From JAJXWB01 sp964634325 (GTDB taxonomy: Bacteria > Pseudomonadota > Alphaproteobacteria > Rhizobiales > Beijerinckiaceae): a stretch of DNA of 64,000 nt. Below the pieces are notes generated by a model. The model had not been told where the DNA came from, ran no database searches, and saw only the letters and a program-made list of their open reading frames with translations. Each line of letters starts with the position of its first letter. Within the stretch, counting starts at the first letter, position 1. The stretch covers positions 62,001 through 126,000 of the forward strand of contig CAZWJF010000003.1 of NCBI GenBank assembly GCA_964634325.1, in the 5' to 3' direction. A program made the translations under genes and the position numbers. This document shows, one piece after another, positions 25,289-33,599 of this stretch.

Positions 25289-26049
25289 GCCGAGACCGCC
25301 GTCGAAAGAACCACGAGATAAGCGATTTCCGCGAGTTGCTGCGCGGCGCCCGCGACGTCGCCGGTCTGTCCGCCGAACAGCCGACGGGCCGCCGCGGACG
25401 TCGCGAGGGCCGCCCCGACCGCGGCCATGGCCGCCAGAACGGCGCGCCCGGCCGAAGCGCCGGCCAACAGGGGAAGAATCGCGCTCACGAGCGCGCTGAC
25501 GATCGCGATGCGCAGCGCGGCGGCGTCCAGCTTCGTCGCCGATCTCCCCAACCCGTCGTCGCGTGCCGGCGGCAGGAGAACGAGCGGCGAGAGACACGCT
25601 GTCCGCGACACGGCTGCCGCCGCAAACAGGCCCATGCAGGCCAGAAACAGCGACGCCCGCGTCAGGTCGGCGATCGCCAAGGTCCGAAGACCGACCGAAA
25701 AGATCAGCGCCAGGGCGCCGAACGCGCCAATTCGGCTGTCTTTCATGATCTCGAGCCGGCGCTCCGGCGTCCCGCCGGCGATGGCGTCGGCGCAGTCGGC
25801 CAGGCCGTCTTCATGAAGAGCGCCGGTCGTCGCGGCGAGCGCCGCTACCGCGACCAGCGCCGCGACCGCGGACGAGAGCCCGAAGGCGACGCCAAAGGCG
25901 AGCGCGACGACCGCCGGCGCGGCGATGATCAGCGCAGCCACGGGCAGGGCGCGGATCGCAAGCCCGAATTCAGTGGGCTTGTCGAGCCCGCGCGCCGGCA
26001 GGCGCGACCAGAACGCAAGACAGGACAGAAGGTCGGCTCGGAACGACAT
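25285..26049 (-). CDS. cobS: Adenosylcobinamide-GDP ribazoletransferase
   Basis: About 254 residues, a polytopic membrane enzyme that joins adenosylcobinamide-GDP with alpha-ribazole (phosphate) in the last steps of cobalamin synthesis. The diagnostic segment is HEDGLADCADAIAGG, with acidic metal-binding residues, followed by RLEIMKDSRIGAFGA. The start is uncertain: ATG 26049 gives the normal family length, while the frame is open to a TTG at 26097. It is divergent from cobT, whose product makes its ribazole substrate, and overlaps the DUF1289 gene downstream. Confidence 0.92.
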   Translation of the reverse strand: MSFRADLLSCLAFWSRLPARGLDKPTEFGLAIRALPVAALIIAAPAVVALAFGVAFGLSSAVAALVAVAALAATTGALHEDGLADCADAIAGGTPERRLEIMKDSRIGAFGALALIFSVGLRTLAIADLTRASLFLACMGLFAAAAVSRTACLSPLVLLPPARDDGLGRSATKLDAAALRIAIVSALVSAILPLLAGASAGRAVLAAMAAVGAALATSAAARRLFGGQTGDVAGAAQQLAEIAYLVVLSTAVSA

Positions 26050-26165
26050 CCCGGCTTGATGAGCCAATCCGACGCGTCGAACAAGTCCTTTGATCAACTC
26101 TCAAAAGGCTTTCCAATTCATGGGCGGACGTCTATGCAACCCGCGCCTGTCCGACGGATCCGCTC

Positions 26166-27182
26166 ATGACCATTTCCGGCAAACCTTTCGACGACTTTCG
26201 CAACCTCCTCGACGTTTTGCCGGAGGCCTCCCAGCCTGCGCTCTCCGCCGTGCGCGCCCGCGACGCGCAATTGACCAAGCCGCCGGGTTCGCTCGGGCGA
26301 CTGGAGGAGATTGTCGAATGGCTGGCCGCCTGGCAGGCCAAGGAGACGCCGACGGTCGCCCGGCCGACCGTGGTCGTCTTCGCCGGCAATCACGGCGTCG
26401 TCGCGCAGGGCGTGTCGCCCTATCCGCGCGAGGTGACCAAACAGATGGTCGCGAATTTCGGGAATGGCGGCGCGGCGGTGAACCAGATCTGCGCGACCTT
26501 CGGCGCCGGACTGAAAGTCTTCGAAATGGCGCTGGACATACCGACCAAGGACATCACGCAGGATGCGGCGATGACGGAGGCCGAATGCGCCGCCACCATG
26601 GCTTTCGGCATGGAAGCCATTGCCGGAGTCGATCTGCTCGCGCCGGGCGAGATGGGCATTGGCAATACGACGCCTGCGGCGGCCGTCTACTACGCGCTCT
26701 ATGGCGGCAAGGCGTCCGATTGGGTCGGTCGGGGCACGGGCGTGGACGACGAAGGGCTGAAGCGCAAGATCGACGCGGTCGAGCGCGCGGTCGCGCTCCA
26801 TCGCGATCATCTCGGCGATCCGCTCGAAGTGCTGCGTCGCCTCGGCGGGCGCGAACTCGCGGCCATCGCTGGCGCGATCCTGGCCGCGCGGATCGAACGC
26901 GTGCCGGTCGTGCTCGATGGATATGTGGTCTGCGCGGCGGCGGCCGTTCTTCATGCGCTCGACCGCAGCGCGCTCGATCATTGCGTCGCCGGCCACGTGT
27001 CCGCCGAAGGCGCGCACGCCGAAGTCCTCCGCCGCCTCGGCAAGAAGCCGTTGCTCGACCTCGGCATGCGGCTCGGCGAGGGCTCCGGCGCCGCTCTGTC
27101 GTTCGGAATCATTCAGGCCGCGCTCGCTTGCTGGCGAGACATGGCGACCTTCGACAGCGCGGGTGTCAGCGACAAGGCGTGA
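26166..27182 (+). CDS. cobT: Nicotinate-nucleotide:dimethylbenzimidazole phosphoribosyltransferase
   Basis: A 338-residue enzyme that makes alpha-ribazole phosphate from dimethylbenzimidazole and nicotinate mononucleotide. Visible family blocks are LTKPPGSLGRLE, VVFAGNHGVVAQGVS, GEMGIGNTTPAAA and the C-terminal MRLGEGSGAALSF with the likely catalytic base E305. The length matches CobT. It is divergent from cobS (116 bp to ATG 26049); the gap is too short and lacks the B12 box for a cobalamin riboswitch. Confidence 0.95.
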   Translation: MTISGKPFDDFRNLLDVLPEASQPALSAVRARDAQLTKPPGSLGRLEEIVEWLAAWQAKETPTVARPTVVVFAGNHGVVAQGVSPYPREVTKQMVANFGNGGAAVNQICATFGAGLKVFEMALDIPTKDITQDAAMTEAECAATMAFGMEAIAGVDLLAPGEMGIGNTTPAAAVYYALYGGKASDWVGRGTGVDDEGLKRKIDAVERAVALHRDHLGDPLEVLRRLGGRELAAIAGAILAARIERVPVVLDGYVVCAAAAVLHALDRSALDHCVAGHVSAEGAHAEVLRRLGKKPLLDLGMRLGEGSGAALSFGIIQAALACWRDMATFDSAGVSDKA

Positions 27183-27188
27183 GGTCGC

Positions 27189-28124
27189 TCAAAGCCCCTT
27201 GAGGAAGTCGAGCAGCGCCGCGTTCACTTCGGCTGGCCGCTCCTGTTGAATCCAGTGGCCCGCGCCTTCGATGATGACTTTGCCGCGCAGGTCCGTGAGG
27301 ATGTCGCCCATCGTGTCCAGCGCCTTGGCGCCGATCAGCCCCGTGATCACCGGGTCCTTGCCGCCGGCGATGAACAGGGCGGGCTGACGGATCTTCGCGT
27401 CCTGCCAGGGCGCCGTCAGCTCCCAGTTGCGGTCGATGTTGCGATACCAGTTGATGCCGCCGGCGATGCCCGTCCGCGTGAACGTATCGATGTAATGCGC
27501 CATTTCGGACTCGCTGATCCAGACCGGCGGAGTGTCCGGCACGACCGCGTCCTCCACCATGCCTCGGCCGGGCTTGAGCATGAGTCCAAGGCCCGTTCCG
27601 TAATAGATCGCGCGCAGCGTATGGCTCCAGTCGCGCGCCATTTCCGCTTCGACGACGCCCGGCGTCTGGAAATACTGCCAGTAAAACGTCGTGACGCCAT
27701 GCTGGCGCAACATCTCCATTGGCGCTACGGGGCCGCGCCGGCGAAGCGGAACGGACATGGCCGCGACCGCCGGAAACACGTCCGGCCGGAACATCGCGCA
27801 ATGCCAGGCGACAGCGGCGCCCCAATCGTGCCCGACCACGATCGCCTCGCTTTCGCCGAGCGCGGCGACGAGCGCGACCATATCGCCGACGAGGTGGTGG
27901 ATCGAGTAAGCGGCGATGTCCTTTGGCGCGGTCGTCCCGCCGTAGCCGCGCATGTCGGGCGCGACCACGCGATAGCCAGCCGCCGCCAGAGCCGGGATTT
28001 GATGGCGCCACGAATAGGACAGCTCGGGCCAGCCGTGGCACAGAAGGACGAGCGGCCCCTGTCCCTGTTCGACGATCTGAAAATCGAGGCCGTTCGCCTG
28101 AACGATGCGCGTTTGCGCCGCCAT
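27189..28124 (-). CDS. Alpha/beta hydrolase, epoxide-hydrolase type
   Basis: A 311-residue alpha/beta-fold hydrolase. The oxyanion motif HGWPE (30-34), nucleophile D100 in VVGHDWGAAVAWH and the catalytic His near 293 in EGAGHWIQQERP fit soluble epoxide hydrolases: Asp rather than Ser, and HGxP. Cap-domain tyrosines that would activate the epoxide seem available (ITTFYWQYF-like and YYGTG segments) but were not modelled. A haloacid or haloalkane dehalogenase activity is less likely. The ATG has a strong GGGAGGAG upstream. It ends 7 bp after the convergent cobT stop. Confidence 0.87.
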   Translation of the reverse strand: MAAQTRIVQANGLDFQIVEQGQGPLVLLCHGWPELSYSWRHQIPALAAAGYRVVAPDMRGYGGTTAPKDIAAYSIHHLVGDMVALVAALGESEAIVVGHDWGAAVAWHCAMFRPDVFPAVAAMSVPLRRRGPVAPMEMLRQHGVTTFYWQYFQTPGVVEAEMARDWSHTLRAIYYGTGLGLMLKPGRGMVEDAVVPDTPPVWISESEMAHYIDTFTRTGIAGGINWYRNIDRNWELTAPWQDAKIRQPALFIAGGKDPVITGLIGAKALDTMGDILTDLRGKVIIEGAGHWIQQERPAEVNAALLDFLKGL

Positions 28125-28216
28125 TGTCTCCTCCCGCGTTGAGCGCGCGCGGCGCCGTGCGATGGAGACTTGCGGGCCGAAGGCCGCGCGTCAACCGGCC
28201 CCGGGGCTGGAGACGG

Positions 28217-29764
28217 TCAGGCGGCCGTACGATGGGCGGCGCGGACAGTTCTGGCCTTCTTGTCTTCGTCGTCGATGCGGGGGAGGGCGTTCATGACGCG
28301 CTCGGGGGGGAACACGACGATGACTTCCGTTCCCTCGCGCACTTTCGAGCGCAATGTGAACGTGCCGCCGTGCAGTTCGACGAGGCCCTTGACGATCGGA
28401 AGGCCGAGGCCGGAGCCTTCGTCGGCGTTCTTTTGTGCAAGCGTGCCGCGGCCGAACGACGACATGACGATCGGGATTTCGTGCTCGGGAATGCCGGTGC
28501 CCGTGTCGCGCACAGAGAAATACTGGCCGCCCGCCTGCGTCCAGCCGACCTTGATCGTGATCTGTCCGCCCTGCGGCGTGAACTTGATGGCGTTGGTCAG
28601 AAGATTGAGCGCGACCTGTCGAATAGCGCGCTCGTCGGCCCATAGGCGCGGCAGGTCCGGCTCGATCGCATCCGTGAGTGCAATGTCGCGCTTCTGTGCG
28701 CGCAGCATCAGCAGGTGTTCGCAATCCTGGATGATCGCGCTGAGCGAGATCGCGTCTTCTTTCAGTTCGTAGCGTCCGGCCTCGACGCGCGAGAGGTCGA
28801 GAATTTCGTTGATCAGAGCGAGCAGATGCTGGCCGCTCGCGTGGATGTCGGCGGAGTAGTCGCGATAGGCCGGCACCGCGTGCGCGCCGAACAATTCCCC
28901 TTTCATCACTTCCGAGAAGCCGAGAATGGCGTTGAGCGGCGTACGCAACTCGTGGCTCATCGTCGCCAGGAAGCGGGATTTTGCGAGATTGGCTTCTTCC
29001 GCGCGCCGGCGCGCTTCGTCCGAATTGGACTTCGCCTGCTCGAGTTCGGCGATGAGGCCGTCCTTCTCCGCTTGCCCATAGAGCGCGCCGAGCGAGGTCT
29101 CGTAGACGCGCTGGGCGAGGGTCACGAAGTAAATCTCGGCGCCGCCCACGAAGGCGGTAACCGCGAGCACCGGCGTGTCGTTGAGCGAGGTCGCAGCCAT
29201 GCCTGCGATCGCGAGGACGAGCGGCGTGACCGCCGCATAGACCGCTTTTGGAATCGCGGCTGTCGCCATGGCGTTCATCGCGCCAACGACGAGCAGGATC
29301 GCCAGCAGGAAGCTGCGCGTCTCGACCTTGGCGAACATCATGAGCATCAGGGCGATAGCGGCCCAGGCGAGACCCAACGTCGCTTCGAGGATGATAAATT
29401 TCGTGCGCCAGGCCGGAACCGATGTGATTTCGGCCTGCCGCAGGAAGAGTTTGGCCGCGACGAAGGTTCCTATGACCGCCAGCCACGCGCACGCCAGCCA
29501 GATCGCAACGAACTGCACCGGCGCCCAGAACGTCGAAACGCCGGCGATCGCAAATGCGATCAGAAGCGCCCAAGGCGCGGAACTGATGCGGCTTTCAGCA
29601 AAAATGCGGAGGAGTTCGCCTTCGAAGGCGCCGTGGCCGGCGCCGCCGGTGGTCAGCTTCTCGCGCGCCTCGCGCACCTTGTAGGCGAGACGTCTGCGTT
29701 CGTTAATTGTCCTGGGATTGGCGCCGCGACCGCGCTCGATCATCTCGGCGGTGACTTGACTCAT
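28217..29764 (-). CDS. Membrane sensor histidine kinase (DivJ/PleC-like core)
   Basis: About 515 residues. The N-terminal cytoplasmic segment (INERRRLAYKVREAREKL) is followed by about six TM helices between 55 and 210, a short coiled linker, HisKA with H271 in TMSHELRTPLNAILGFSEVM, and HATPase with NLLTNAIKFTPQ, DTGTGIP and GSGLGLPIVKGL. The post-H-box stretch (FGAHAVPAYRDY, DIHASGQHLL) is of the class acting on DivK-type single-domain regulators in alphaproteobacteria. No receiver is adjacent. The frame is open to 30013, but family similarity begins at the ATG 29764. DivJ identity is not established. Confidence 0.83.
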   Translation of the reverse strand: MSQVTAEMIERGRGANPRTINERRRLAYKVREAREKLTTGGAGHGAFEGELLRIFAESRISSAPWALLIAFAIAGVSTFWAPVQFVAIWLACAWLAVIGTFVAAKLFLRQAEITSVPAWRTKFIILEATLGLAWAAIALMLMMFAKVETRSFLLAILLVVGAMNAMATAAIPKAVYAAVTPLVLAIAGMAATSLNDTPVLAVTAFVGGAEIYFVTLAQRVYETSLGALYGQAEKDGLIAELEQAKSNSDEARRRAEEANLAKSRFLATMSHELRTPLNAILGFSEVMKGELFGAHAVPAYRDYSADIHASGQHLLALINEILDLSRVEAGRYELKEDAISLSAIIQDCEHLLMLRAQKRDIALTDAIEPDLPRLWADERAIRQVALNLLTNAIKFTPQGGQITIKVGWTQAGGQYFSVRDTGTGIPEHEIPIVMSSFGRGTLAQKNADEGSGLGLPIVKGLVELHGGTFTLRSKVREGTEVIVVFPPERVMNALPRIDDEDKKARTVRAAHRTAA

Positions 29765-30040
29765 TACGACCGACCCACGCGACCACGCGACACGACTAAC
29801 GCTTTCAGGATGAGCGAGAAACGTTAACGACACGCTGATCTGGCGCGTTGCATTTGAAATAAACGTCCGCCTGAGGCCAGCCGGTTTGCGCCCTGAAACC
29901 GCGCGCGAAGTGCGCGGGCGCACATGCCTGCAAGCGCCCTCCCGGCAGTTTTGATCTGTTGCTTTCAACAGGTCCGGGCGGATGTTAACACTCCCGTACG
30001 CCGCGCGGCGCACGAAGAGCGGAAGGGGAGAGGCCCGTTA

Positions 30041-30652
30041 ATGTTGCTTTACGATACCAAATTGGCCCCTAATCCACGCCGCGTCCGCATTTTTCTGGCC
30101 GAGAAAGGGATTGAGGTCCCGACTGTCCAGGTGGACCTGGGCAAGATGGAGCACAAGCAGGACGAATACTCGAAGGTTAACGAACTCCAGCGTACGCCTG
30201 CTCTCGTGCTCGACGACGGCGCGATCATTACGGAATCGGTGGCGATCTGCCGGTATTTCGAAGAGACCCATCCTGAGCCGGTCCTGTTCGGGCAGGGCGC
30301 TGTCGGACGTGCGACGGTGGAAATGTGGCACCGCCGGGTCGAACTCAATCTGATGATGCCGACCGCCATGGTCTTTCGGCACAGCCACCCCGCGATGGCG
30401 CCTCTGGAAGTGCCGCAGATCGCGCAGGTCGCGGAGACCAACAGACCGCGCGTCGTGGATTTTCTGCGGCATCTGGACCGCCGGCTGGCCGAAACCCGCT
30501 GGCTCGCGGGCGACGATTTTTCGATCGCCGATATCGGAGGCCTCGTCGGCATGGATTTTTTGAGGCTGGCTCGAATTGCGCCGCCTTCCGAGCTCGTCAA
30601 CGTCGCCCGGTGGCACGCGGAGCTTTCGGCGCGGCCGAGCGCGAAGGCCTGA
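30041..30652 (+). CDS. Glutathione S-transferase family protein
   Basis: A 203-residue cytosolic GST. The thioredoxin-like N-domain runs LYDTKLAPNPRRVRIFLAEKGI, with ELQRTPALVLDDG (cis-Pro) and ITESVAICRYFEE (the ES pair binding the gamma-glutamyl group). The helical C-domain has FSIADIGGLVGMDF with the N-capping Asp. The ATG at 30041 follows a strong GGAAGGGGAGAGG; the frame is open earlier but without a site. A conserved Ser/Cys/Tyr catalytic residue is not certain by eye. It is first of a likely three-gene set with an MBL hydrolase (6 bp gap) and a UDG-like gene. Confidence 0.88.
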   Translation: MLLYDTKLAPNPRRVRIFLAEKGIEVPTVQVDLGKMEHKQDEYSKVNELQRTPALVLDDGAIITESVAICRYFEETHPEPVLFGQGAVGRATVEMWHRRVELNLMMPTAMVFRHSHPAMAPLEVPQIAQVAETNRPRVVDFLRHLDRRLAETRWLAGDDFSIADIGGLVGMDFLRLARIAPPSELVNVARWHAELSARPSAKA

Positions 30653-30658
30653 GCAAAA

Positions 30659-31405
30659 ATGAAAGTCACTCTCGTCGGCACCGGAGACGCTTTCGGCAGC
30701 GGCGGACGCGCGCACACTTGCATCCGCCTTGACGCCGACGGCAGAGCCATGGCGATCGATTTCGGCGCGGCGTCGATCCTTGGTTGGCGCCGGCTGGGCT
30801 TTTCGTTCAACGACATCGACGCCCTGTTCATCAGCCATCTGCATGGCGACCATTTCGGCGGCTTGCCGTTTCTCCTGCTTGAGGCGCAATTCGTCGATCC
30901 GCGCTCCAAGCCGCTCGAGATCGTCGGTCCGCCGGGCTTGCGTTCGCGCCTCGCCATGGCGATGGAATCCTTCTTTCCCGGCACGACGGGCATTCGGTGG
31001 CGCTTTCCGTGGAGCGTTCAGGAGTTGGCCCCTCCGGCGCGCATCACGCTTGCGGGTTTCGACGTGCGCACTGTCGAAGTCATTCACGCCGCCGGGGCGC
31101 CCGCCACCGCGTTGCGGATCGAGGCGGGGGGCAAGTCTTTCGCCTTTTCCGGAGACACGGCGTGGACCGATGCGTTGCTGGACATCTCCGCCGGCGCCGA
31201 TCTTTTCGTGTGCGAGTGTCACTCGATGGCTCCCAAGGCTCCGGGACACATGGATTGGCCTTGTCTGCGCAAGAATTTGCCGCGCCTGACCGCGCGCCGT
31301 GTGGTCATCACCCATATGGGCCCCGAGGTGCTGGCCAACGTCGACGCGATCCAGGCCGAGAGCGGCGTGCTCGCCGCAGAAGACGGCCTTGTCGTCGCCA
31401 TCTGA
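30659..31405 (+). CDS. MBL-fold metallo-hydrolase (RNase Z-like)
   Basis: A 248-residue metallo-beta-lactamase-fold protein. H60, H62, D64 and H65 in ISHLHGDHFGG form the metal site, with further ligands in VIHAAGAPA, FSGDTAWTD and VVITHMG. The LVGTGDAFGSGGRAHTC opening resembles RNase Z/arylsulfatase-like MBL enzymes, but it lacks an obvious flexible arm and its substrate is unknown. It lies between a GST and a UDG-like gene; its last 17 bases overlap the TTG start proposed for the latter. Confidence 0.85.
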   Translation: MKVTLVGTGDAFGSGGRAHTCIRLDADGRAMAIDFGAASILGWRRLGFSFNDIDALFISHLHGDHFGGLPFLLLEAQFVDPRSKPLEIVGPPGLRSRLAMAMESFFPGTTGIRWRFPWSVQELAPPARITLAGFDVRTVEVIHAAGAPATALRIEAGGKSFAFSGDTAWTDALLDISAGADLFVCECHSMAPKAPGHMDWPCLRKNLPRLTARRVVITHMGPEVLANVDAIQAESGVLAAEDGLVVAI

Positions 31406-32024
31406 CCTCGATCGACTGACGGCCGAGGCGCGGGCGTGCCGCATTTGCGTCGAGCGTCCGATCGGTCGGCCGCTCGCTCATGAGCCGCGCCCCGTGCTGC
31501 GCGTTTCGTCGACAGCGCGATTGCTGGTCGCAGGGCAGGCGCCGGGCGCGCGAGTCCATGCGTCCGGCCTGCCGTTCGACGATGCGTCCGGCGATCGTCT
31601 GCGCGCCTGGATGGGCGTGGATCGCGAGACGTTCTACGACGCTGCGCGCATCGCCTTTCTGCCGACGGGGCTGTGCTTTCCCGGATATGACGCCAAGGGC
31701 GCGGACCTGCCGCCCCGCGTCGAATGCGTCGCGACGTGGCATGCGCGCGTGCTGGCGCTCATGCCGAAGATCGAAGCTGTCTTGTGCGTCGGCGGCTATG
31801 CGCAGCGATTTCACGCGGCGCGGTTCGGTCGCCCGATCCCCAAATCCGCAAAGGTCGACGACATCGTCCGCGCGTGGCGTGATTACGCCAACCTGCGGCC
31901 GCGCCTGATACCGACGCCGCATCCCTCGTGGCGGAACACCAATTGGCTCAGGCGCAACCCCTGGTTCGAGACCGAGTTGTTGCCCGAGCTGCGCGCGATC
32001 GTCGTCTCGGCGATCAGCGGTTGA
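31389..32024 (+). CDS. Uracil-DNA glycosylase superfamily protein
   Basis: About 211 residues of the UDG-like superfamily. ARLLVAGQAPGARVHASGLPF corresponds to motif 1 (GxxPG), IAFLPTGLCFPGYD to the uracil-binding strand, and RLIPTPHPSWRN to the DNA-leucine-loop motif (HPS). It has a Cys-containing N-terminus (CRICVERPIG), but not the full four-Cys set of Fe-S family 4 enzymes, so activity on uracil is unproven. No ATG gives a sensible start; TTG 31389 overlaps the MBL gene by 17 bp and fits coupling. The 3' end overlaps the convergent dehydrogenase by 11 bp. Confidence 0.78.
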   Translation: MSSPSDLDRLTAEARACRICVERPIGRPLAHEPRPVLRVSSTARLLVAGQAPGARVHASGLPFDDASGDRLRAWMGVDRETFYDAARIAFLPTGLCFPGYDAKGADLPPRVECVATWHARVLALMPKIEAVLCVGGYAQRFHAARFGRPIPKSAKVDDIVRAWRDYANLRPRLIPTPHPSWRNTNWLRRNPWFETELLPELRAIVVSAISG

Positions 32025-32883
32025 GGCGTGCGATCAGGCTCGACGTATCCCAGCGCGCGCCGCCCATCTTCTGCACTTCGGAGTAGAATTGATCGACCAG
32101 CGCCGCCACCGGCAGATGCGCGCCGTTGCGGCGTGCTTCGTCGAGGCAGATCGACAGGTCCTTGCGCATCCAGTCGACGGCGAAACCGAAATCGAATTTG
32201 CCATCGAGCATGGTCTTGTACCGGTTCTCCATTTGCCAGCTCTGCGCGGCGCCCTTGGAGATGACGGCCACAACCGCCTCGCCGTCGAGGCCGGCCTTCT
32301 GTGCGAAATGCAGTCCCTCGGCGAGGCCTTGGACGAGCCCGGCGATGCAGAGCTGATTGACCATCTTGGTGAGCTGGCCGGCGCCGGACGGCCCCATCAG
32401 ACGACAGGCGCGCGCGAAGGAAGCGATGACAGGCTCCGCCTTCGCATAGGGCTCTGGATCGCCGCCGCACATCACCGTCAGCACGCCGTTTTCAGCGCCG
32501 GCCTGCCCGCCGGAGACCGGCGCGTCGATGAAGGCGATGCCCAGTTTCGCGGCTGCGGCGTGCAACTCGCGCGCGACCTCCGCGGACGCCGTCGTATGGT
32601 CGACGAGAATGGAGCCTTTCTTCATGCCGGCGAGCGCGCCGTCCGGTCCGAGCGCTACGGAGCGCAGGTCGTTGTCGTTGCCGACGCAACAGAAGACGAT
32701 GTCGCGATCCTGCGCGGCCTGGCGCGGCGTCGGAGCGCTCGCGCCGCCGAATTTTTCCACCCACGCTTTCGATTTGGCGTCGGTGCGGTTGTAGACGGTC
32801 ACGTCGCAGCCGCCCTTGGTCTTCAGATGGCCGGCCATCGGAAAGCCCATTACGCCGAGCCCGAGAAAAGCGACCTTCGTCAT
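32014..32883 (-). CDS. NAD(P)-dependent 3-hydroxyisobutyrate dehydrogenase family enzyme
   Basis: A 289-residue beta-hydroxyacid dehydrogenase. The Rossmann motif GLGVMGFPMAGHL (8-20), substrate-binding DAPVSGGQAGAENG (120-133) and catalytic K173 in GAGQLTKMVNQL are all present. Candidates are 3-hydroxyisobutyrate dehydrogenase (valine breakdown), tartronate semialdehyde reductase or a succinic-semialdehyde reductase; YNRT after strand 2 hints at NADP by family habit. No valine-pathway genes are adjacent. It is a single gene. Confidence 0.88.
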   Translation of the reverse strand: MTKVAFLGLGVMGFPMAGHLKTKGGCDVTVYNRTDAKSKAWVEKFGGASAPTPRQAAQDRDIVFCCVGNDNDLRSVALGPDGALAGMKKGSILVDHTTASAEVARELHAAAAKLGIAFIDAPVSGGQAGAENGVLTVMCGGDPEPYAKAEPVIASFARACRLMGPSGAGQLTKMVNQLCIAGLVQGLAEGLHFAQKAGLDGEAVVAVISKGAAQSWQMENRYKTMLDGKFDFGFAVDWMRKDLSICLDEARRNGAHLPVAALVDQFYSEVQKMGGARWDTSSLIARLNR

Positions 32884-33075
32884 GCTGCGCGCCTCGCATT
32901 AGTGAACTGCGCGCTGGCATGCCACGACGCGCAGCCTGCGGCAAGGGGACGAAATCGCTGCGCCACGATCCGGCCCTAATCCGTTCAGGGGCGGTTCAGT
33001 GCGCATGGATCAAAACTGCGCCATCGGAGTTACCGGGAGAGGCGCCGGCCCTGCGCCGGACGAAAGGAGAGTTCC

Positions 33076-33429
33076 ATGATCCACTTCCGCAAGACCATCG
33101 CCGCTGGCCTCGCCGCGCTGACGCTGGGAGCGGCTGTCGCCGCGACAGCGACGCCGGCTTCCGCGTTCGATCGCCATAACGCTGGCTCCGCCCAGTGGGG
33201 CGGCGGCCACCGTTGGGCGGGCGGCGGCGCTTGGGCTGGCCGCGAAGGCTGGCGTCATCGCGGCTGGGGCGGCCCTGGCCCGTATGTCGCCGGCGCAATC
33301 GGCGGCCTGGCTCTCGGCGCGATCGCTGCGGGCGCTGCGAATTCGTATGACTGCGTCGCCAACCGCGAAGTCTACGATGAGTGGGGCAATTTCGCGGGCT
33401 ATCAGACCGTCCGCGTGCCCTGCTACTGA
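33076..33429 (+). CDS. Small secreted Gly/Trp-rich protein
   Basis: A 117-residue protein with a clear Sec signal peptide (RKTIAAGLAALTLGAAVAATATPASA, predicted cut near residue 30). Next comes a His/Gly/Trp-rich low-complexity stretch (WGGGHRWAGGGAWAGREGW), a hydrophobic glycine segment (VAGAIGGLALGAIAAGAA), and a C-terminal part with two cysteines (YDCVANREV... VPCY) that may form a disulfide. It resembles small periplasmic proteins common in Rhizobiales whose function is unknown. Ribosome site AAGGAGAG, 5 nt before the ATG, is excellent and a strong terminator follows, so it is probably well expressed as a single gene. Confidence 0.8.
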   Translation: MIHFRKTIAAGLAALTLGAAVAATATPASAFDRHNAGSAQWGGGHRWAGGGAWAGREGWRHRGWGGPGPYVAGAIGGLALGAIAAGAANSYDCVANREVYDEWGNFAGYQTVRVPCY

Positions 33430-33448
33430 CCGCGCCTGACGAACCTTG

Positions 33449-33481
33449 AACGCCGCCGGCTCGCCGGCGGCGTTTGTTTTT
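33449..33481 (+). terminator. Rho-independent terminator after the small secreted gene
   Basis: A GC-only 10-bp inverted repeat (33451-33460 and 33463-33472), extended by AA/TT, with a tight 2-4 nt loop and the run TTTGTTTTT directly after. It is 20 bp after the stop at 33429 and isolates this gene from the TRAP binding protein. Confidence 0.9.
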
Positions 33482-33599
33482 GCGGCATTGCGAAGAATTT
33501 CTCGCCGCGCGGAACAGGCTGTTCTCGCCGCGATTCTGTGCTTATCTGTGCGCCGCTGCGCTGCTTGTCCGGCGCGTCGACTTCATGAGGGAGTGAATA

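Noticed and set aside
26098..26165. Cobalamin riboswitch between cobS and cobT
   Set aside because: The gap is far too short and I see no B12-box-like sequence.
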